DNA from: an uncultured Victivallales bacterium
Lineage (GTDB): Bacteria > Verrucomicrobiota > Lentisphaeria > Oligosphaerales > JAFGRS01
DNA: 64,000 nucleotides
Assembly (NCBI GenBank): GCA_903837355.1
Contig: CAILUI010000249.1
Location: 79,992-143,991, forward strand
Reading direction: 5' to 3'
Shown here: one piece after another, positions 61,729 through 64,000 of the stretch
How the letters are laid out: each line of letters begins with the position of its first letter
Numbering within the stretch: the first letter of the stretch is position 1
Program-made: the position numbers and the translations under genes
The notes under the pieces: generated by a model
The model's input: the letters and a program-made list of their open reading frames with translations, nothing else
The model's database searches: none
Told to the model about the DNA's origin: nothing

Positions 61729-63003
61729 ATGGACCAGAATCCGCCCCCTCTTCCGCCCAAAGCCGATCGCCGGGCCGCGCTGGTGCTGCGCCAGGTGGAG
61801 GCGGCACTGGGCGATGTGCTCGGCTCCGCCGGCGGCGACGGGCCGGCGGCGCGGGCGGCCGCGGGGGCCACGACGCACCAGGTGCTGATGGTCGTGCTGC
61901 GGCGGCGGGCGACGCTGGACTGGCTGATCGCCCGCGCCAGCAACGGCTCGACGCGGGAACGGGTGCGCCGGGTGTTGTGGTGGGCTCTGGCCGAGGCTCT
62001 CTTTCTCGATGGCCTACCGGTGCCGGTGATCGTCGATACGGCCGTCGAGGACCTGAAGCTACACAGCCGCGGCGAGGGCGCCTTCGCCAATGCCCTGCTG
62101 CGGCGGATCCTGAACCCCGGGCGGGCCGCCGTGCTGGCCACGGTGCACTCCGAGGCCCCGGAGTGGGTCCGCCTGGATCTGGGCGAGGCGCTGCACGCGG
62201 CCTGGTCGCGGCGGCTGGCAACACCAGCCCTGACAGCGCTGGCGGCGCTGCTGCAGGAACCGGCGCCCCTGGTTGCCCGGCTGCGCCAGGGCGCCGACCC
62301 GACGGGCGCGGCCGGCCTTGAGCCCCTGCCCGCCGTAGACTGGGCGCCCACAGCGGCGTTGTACCGCTGCGCCGATGCGGCCGCCTTCTTCGCCTCGCCC
62401 GCCTGGCAGCGGCGCGCCTTCTATATCCAGGATGCGTCCACGCTGCTGGCCCCCGCACTCCTGGAGGTACGGGAAGGCGAACGCGTGGTCGACCTCTGCT
62501 GCGCGCCCGGCGGCAAGGCCGTGCTGCTCAGCGAGGCGGCAGGCCCGGGTGGACAAGTGGACTGCGTGGACCGTTCGCCGGAACGCATGGCACGGGTCCG
62601 CGAGAACCTGGGGGCGGCCACGAACGTGAGACTGCGGGTGGCAGACGCGCGCCTGACACCCTTCGCCAACGGCGCCTTTGACGCCGCCCTCCTCGATGTG
62701 CCCTGCAGCAACACCGGGGTGGTGCGCCGCCGACCCGACGTCCGCTGGCACTTCAGCGCCGCCAGTCGCGACGAGTTGGCGGCTGAGCAGGCACAGATCC
62801 TGGCAGCGGCAGCGCGGCTGGTGCGGCCCGGCGGCCGACTGGTATACAGCACCTGCAGCCTGGAACCCGAAGAGAACGGCGCCGTGGTCCAGGACTTCCT
62901 GGCCGAGCGACCGGGTTACCGCCTGGAGTGCGAGCGGCTGCTACTGCCCACCGCCGAGCACGACGGCGCCTACGCGGCACGGCTCCGGCGGCGAGCGGAC
63001 TGA
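61729..63003 (+). CDS. rsmB: RsmB-type rRNA (cytosine-C5-)-methyltransferase
   Basis: A 424-residue m5C methyltransferase that resembles RsmB (16S C967). The N-terminal 150 residues are a NusB-like helical domain (ALVLRQVEAALGDVL, DTAVEDLKLHSRGEGAFANALL). The catalytic part has the SAM motif VVDLCCAPGGKAVLL, motif IV with Cys326 (LDVPCSNTGVVRRRPDVRW) and motif VI with nucleophile Cys376 (YSTCSLEPEENG). The start is ATG 61729; an in-frame GTG four codons upstream has closer GAGG. It is divergent from the LysM lipoprotein. The symbol assumes RsmB orthology, which a search should confirm. Confidence 0.88.
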   Translation: MDQNPPPLPPKADRRAALVLRQVEAALGDVLGSAGGDGPAARAAAGATTHQVLMVVLRRRATLDWLIARASNGSTRERVRRVLWWALAEALFLDGLPVPVIVDTAVEDLKLHSRGEGAFANALLRRILNPGRAAVLATVHSEAPEWVRLDLGEALHAAWSRRLATPALTALAALLQEPAPLVARLRQGADPTGAAGLEPLPAVDWAPTAALYRCADAAAFFASPAWQRRAFYIQDASTLLAPALLEVREGERVVDLCCAPGGKAVLLSEAAGPGGQVDCVDRSPERMARVRENLGAATNVRLRVADARLTPFANGAFDAALLDVPCSNTGVVRRRPDVRWHFSAASRDELAAEQAQILAAAARLVRPGGRLVYSTCSLEPEENGAVVQDFLAERPGYRLECERLLLPTAEHDGAYAARLRRRAD

Positions 63004-63015
63004 CTCCGGCGCGCG

Positions 63016-63159
63016 CGGTCCGGTCTCCGGTTCGCAGTTCCGCCTTCACGCGGTCCGGTCTCCGGTTCGTAGTTCCGCGTTCACGCGGTCCGGTCTCCGG
63101 TTCGTAGTTCCGCGTTCACGCGGTCCGGTCTCCGGTTCGTAGTTCCGCGTTCACGCGGT
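63016..63159 (+). repeat. Four tandem 35-bp REP-type repeats
   Basis: Four copies at 63016, 63051, 63086 and 63121 of a unit starting CGGTCCGGTCTCCGG and holding GTAG/GCAG-TTCCGCG-TTCA-CGCGG. The last three copies are identical; the first has GCAG and CGCC. The hairpin CCGCG-TTCA-CGCGG follows the tetranucleotide GTAG, as in REP elements recognised by REP-associated transposases. All copies point towards the transposase gene that follows. Confidence 0.85.
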
Positions 63160-63171
63160 ACCATTCCTAAC

Positions 63172-63780
63172 ATGTATGAGTGGCGTAAGATGACCGAGGT
63201 GCAGCGCGAGGAGGCCTTGACCCTGCGCCAGCGCTTCAGCCTGCCATGGCATCGTCCGCCCCACGGTCAGAGCGCGTCGTCCGGCGGCTACCACCTGTCC
63301 GCCGCTTGCTACGAACACCGGCCCCTGGTGGGCCTCTCGGCGCAGCGGCTGGCGCTGTTCGAGGGCAGCCTTCTCGCGGAGGTGGCCTCAGCCGGTGCCG
63401 AAGTCCTGTCGTGGAGTGTCCTCCCCAATCATTACCACCTTCTCGTGCAGACGCCGAACCTGGCCGGACTGCTGGCCCGCATTGGCCGGTTGCACGGACG
63501 CACCTCCTACGACTGGAACAGCGAGGAGGACTCGCGTGGCCGTAAGTGCTGGCACGCCTGTGCGGATCGCGCCATCCGCAGCGAGAGGCACCTGTGGGCT
63601 ACGCTCAACTACGTGCACCATAACCCGGTCCATCACGGCTACGTCGCGCACTGGCAGGAATGGCCCTTCTCCAGCGCACAGCGCTATCTCGATGCCATCG
63701 GGCACGAACTCGCGCTGCGCTACTGGCGGAACTACCCGGTGCTCGACTACGGGAGAGGGTGGGACGACCCGGGGATGTAG
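63172..63780 (+). CDS. REP-associated tyrosine transposase (Y1/RAYT)
   Basis: A 202-residue Y1/HUH single-strand transposase-like protein. The HUH metal motif is in SVLPNHYHLLVQTP (His87, His89) and a candidate nucleophile Tyr113 is in HGRTSYDW. The late YVHHNPVHHGY and WPFSSAQRYL blocks are typical of RAYTs. Unlike an insertion sequence it has no clear terminal ends, and it is flanked on both sides by palindromic GTAG-tagged repeats, as expected for a RAYT that mobilises REP elements. It appears intact. The start is 63172, with an in-frame ATG at 63190 as alternative. Confidence 0.88.
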   Translation: MYEWRKMTEVQREEALTLRQRFSLPWHRPPHGQSASSGGYHLSAACYEHRPLVGLSAQRLALFEGSLLAEVASAGAEVLSWSVLPNHYHLLVQTPNLAGLLARIGRLHGRTSYDWNSEEDSRGRKCWHACADRAIRSERHLWATLNYVHHNPVHHGYVAHWQEWPFSSAQRYLDAIGHELALRYWRNYPVLDYGRGWDDPGM

Positions 63781-63785
63781 GGAAG

Positions 63786-64000
63786 GTAGGACCGCGTGAA
63801 CGCGGGACTACGAACCAAAGCTGATCCGCCTGGCTGGTATGTAGTTCCGCCTTCAGGCGGTCAGGCAGTAGGACCGCGTGAACGCGGGACTACGAACCAA
63901 AGCTGATCCGCCTGGCTGGTATGTAGTTCCGCCTTCAGGCGGTCAGGCAGTAGGACCGCGTGAACGCGGGACTACGAACCAAAGCTGATCCGCCTGGCTG
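63786..64000. repeat. 82-bp BIME-like repeat array (continues beyond window)
   Basis: Units start at 63786, 63868 and 63950 (cut by the edge at 64000), with a period of 82 bp. Each unit has an inverted REP (ACCGCG-TGAA-CGCGG-GACTAC) followed by a 27-base linker (with CCGCCTGGCTGG) and a direct REP (GTAG-TTCCGCC-TTCA-GGCGG). The head-to-head arrangement is that of a bacterial interspersed mosaic element. The inverted copies match the upstream array. Confidence 0.85.

Noticed and set aside
63016..63159. CRISPR-like spaced direct repeats
   Set aside because: The whole 35-bp unit is repeated without unique spacers, and no cas genes are present; REP array fits better.

Overview
The window is high-GC bacterial DNA with dense, short-gapped gene clusters. 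It most likely comes from the PVC superphylum (Lentisphaerota/Verrucomicrobiota-like). The best evidence is a 51-residue basic protein at 50939-51094 that matches the PVC signature small basic protein. An LL-diaminopimelate aminotransferase, the start of a DUF1549-type protein at the left edge, DUF4838 and DUF2752 proteins and a short RpoD/SigA-type sigma factor agree with this. No tRNA, rRNA or CRISPR array was recognised.

Layout. 1-6091: a secreted subtilase, a secreted Gly-Thr repeat protein with repeated Lys-Arg-Asp-Gly units and, divergently, a three-gene operon with a sensor kinase, a sigma-54 activator and an unknown protein. Two facing sigma-54 promoters with a repeated palindrome between them tie this locus together. 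6240-9095: a GH127-type enzyme of lower GC. 9573-17122: a sigma-70 factor, a GH116 enzyme, a KaiC-like/PEP-binding fusion and an SGNH hydrolase. 17136-28785: a 1967-residue secreted protein, divergent from a six-hairpin glycosidase and a DUF4838 protein. 28805-36881: a membrane protein, a D-Ala-D-Ala dipeptidase, a GNAT plus RimK-like ATP-grasp pair, a beta-CASP nuclease, a PPK2 and a spore-photoproduct-lyase-like radical SAM protein. 36891-46802: an EF-hand membrane protein, DapL, a sugar ABC importer without its ATPase, a secreted EF-hand protein, a sugar isomerase and DUF2752. 46816-50207: a GHL15/golvesin-like protein and a ceramidase-like protein. 50463-53686: the PVC small protein, small envelope proteins, a LysM lipoprotein and an SGNH hydrolase. 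53985-58259: a creatinase/M24 homologue, a NodB deacetylase and a TIM-barrel hydrolase in one operon. 58442-63003: TrmB, an aminotransferase and Lrp cluster, a second LysM lipoprotein and an RsmB-type methyltransferase. 63016-64000: a REP-associated tyrosine transposase between arrays of GTAG-tagged palindromes.

The overall theme is breakdown and uptake of complex glycans by many scattered secreted enzymes, without SusC/SusD genes, plus ordinary housekeeping genes. Several putative housekeeping promoters share a 16-bp spacer and an ATATT-type -10 box. The most novel-looking unit is the sigma-54-controlled repeat-protein/subtilase/two-component locus at the left end. Its function is inferred from sequence only.
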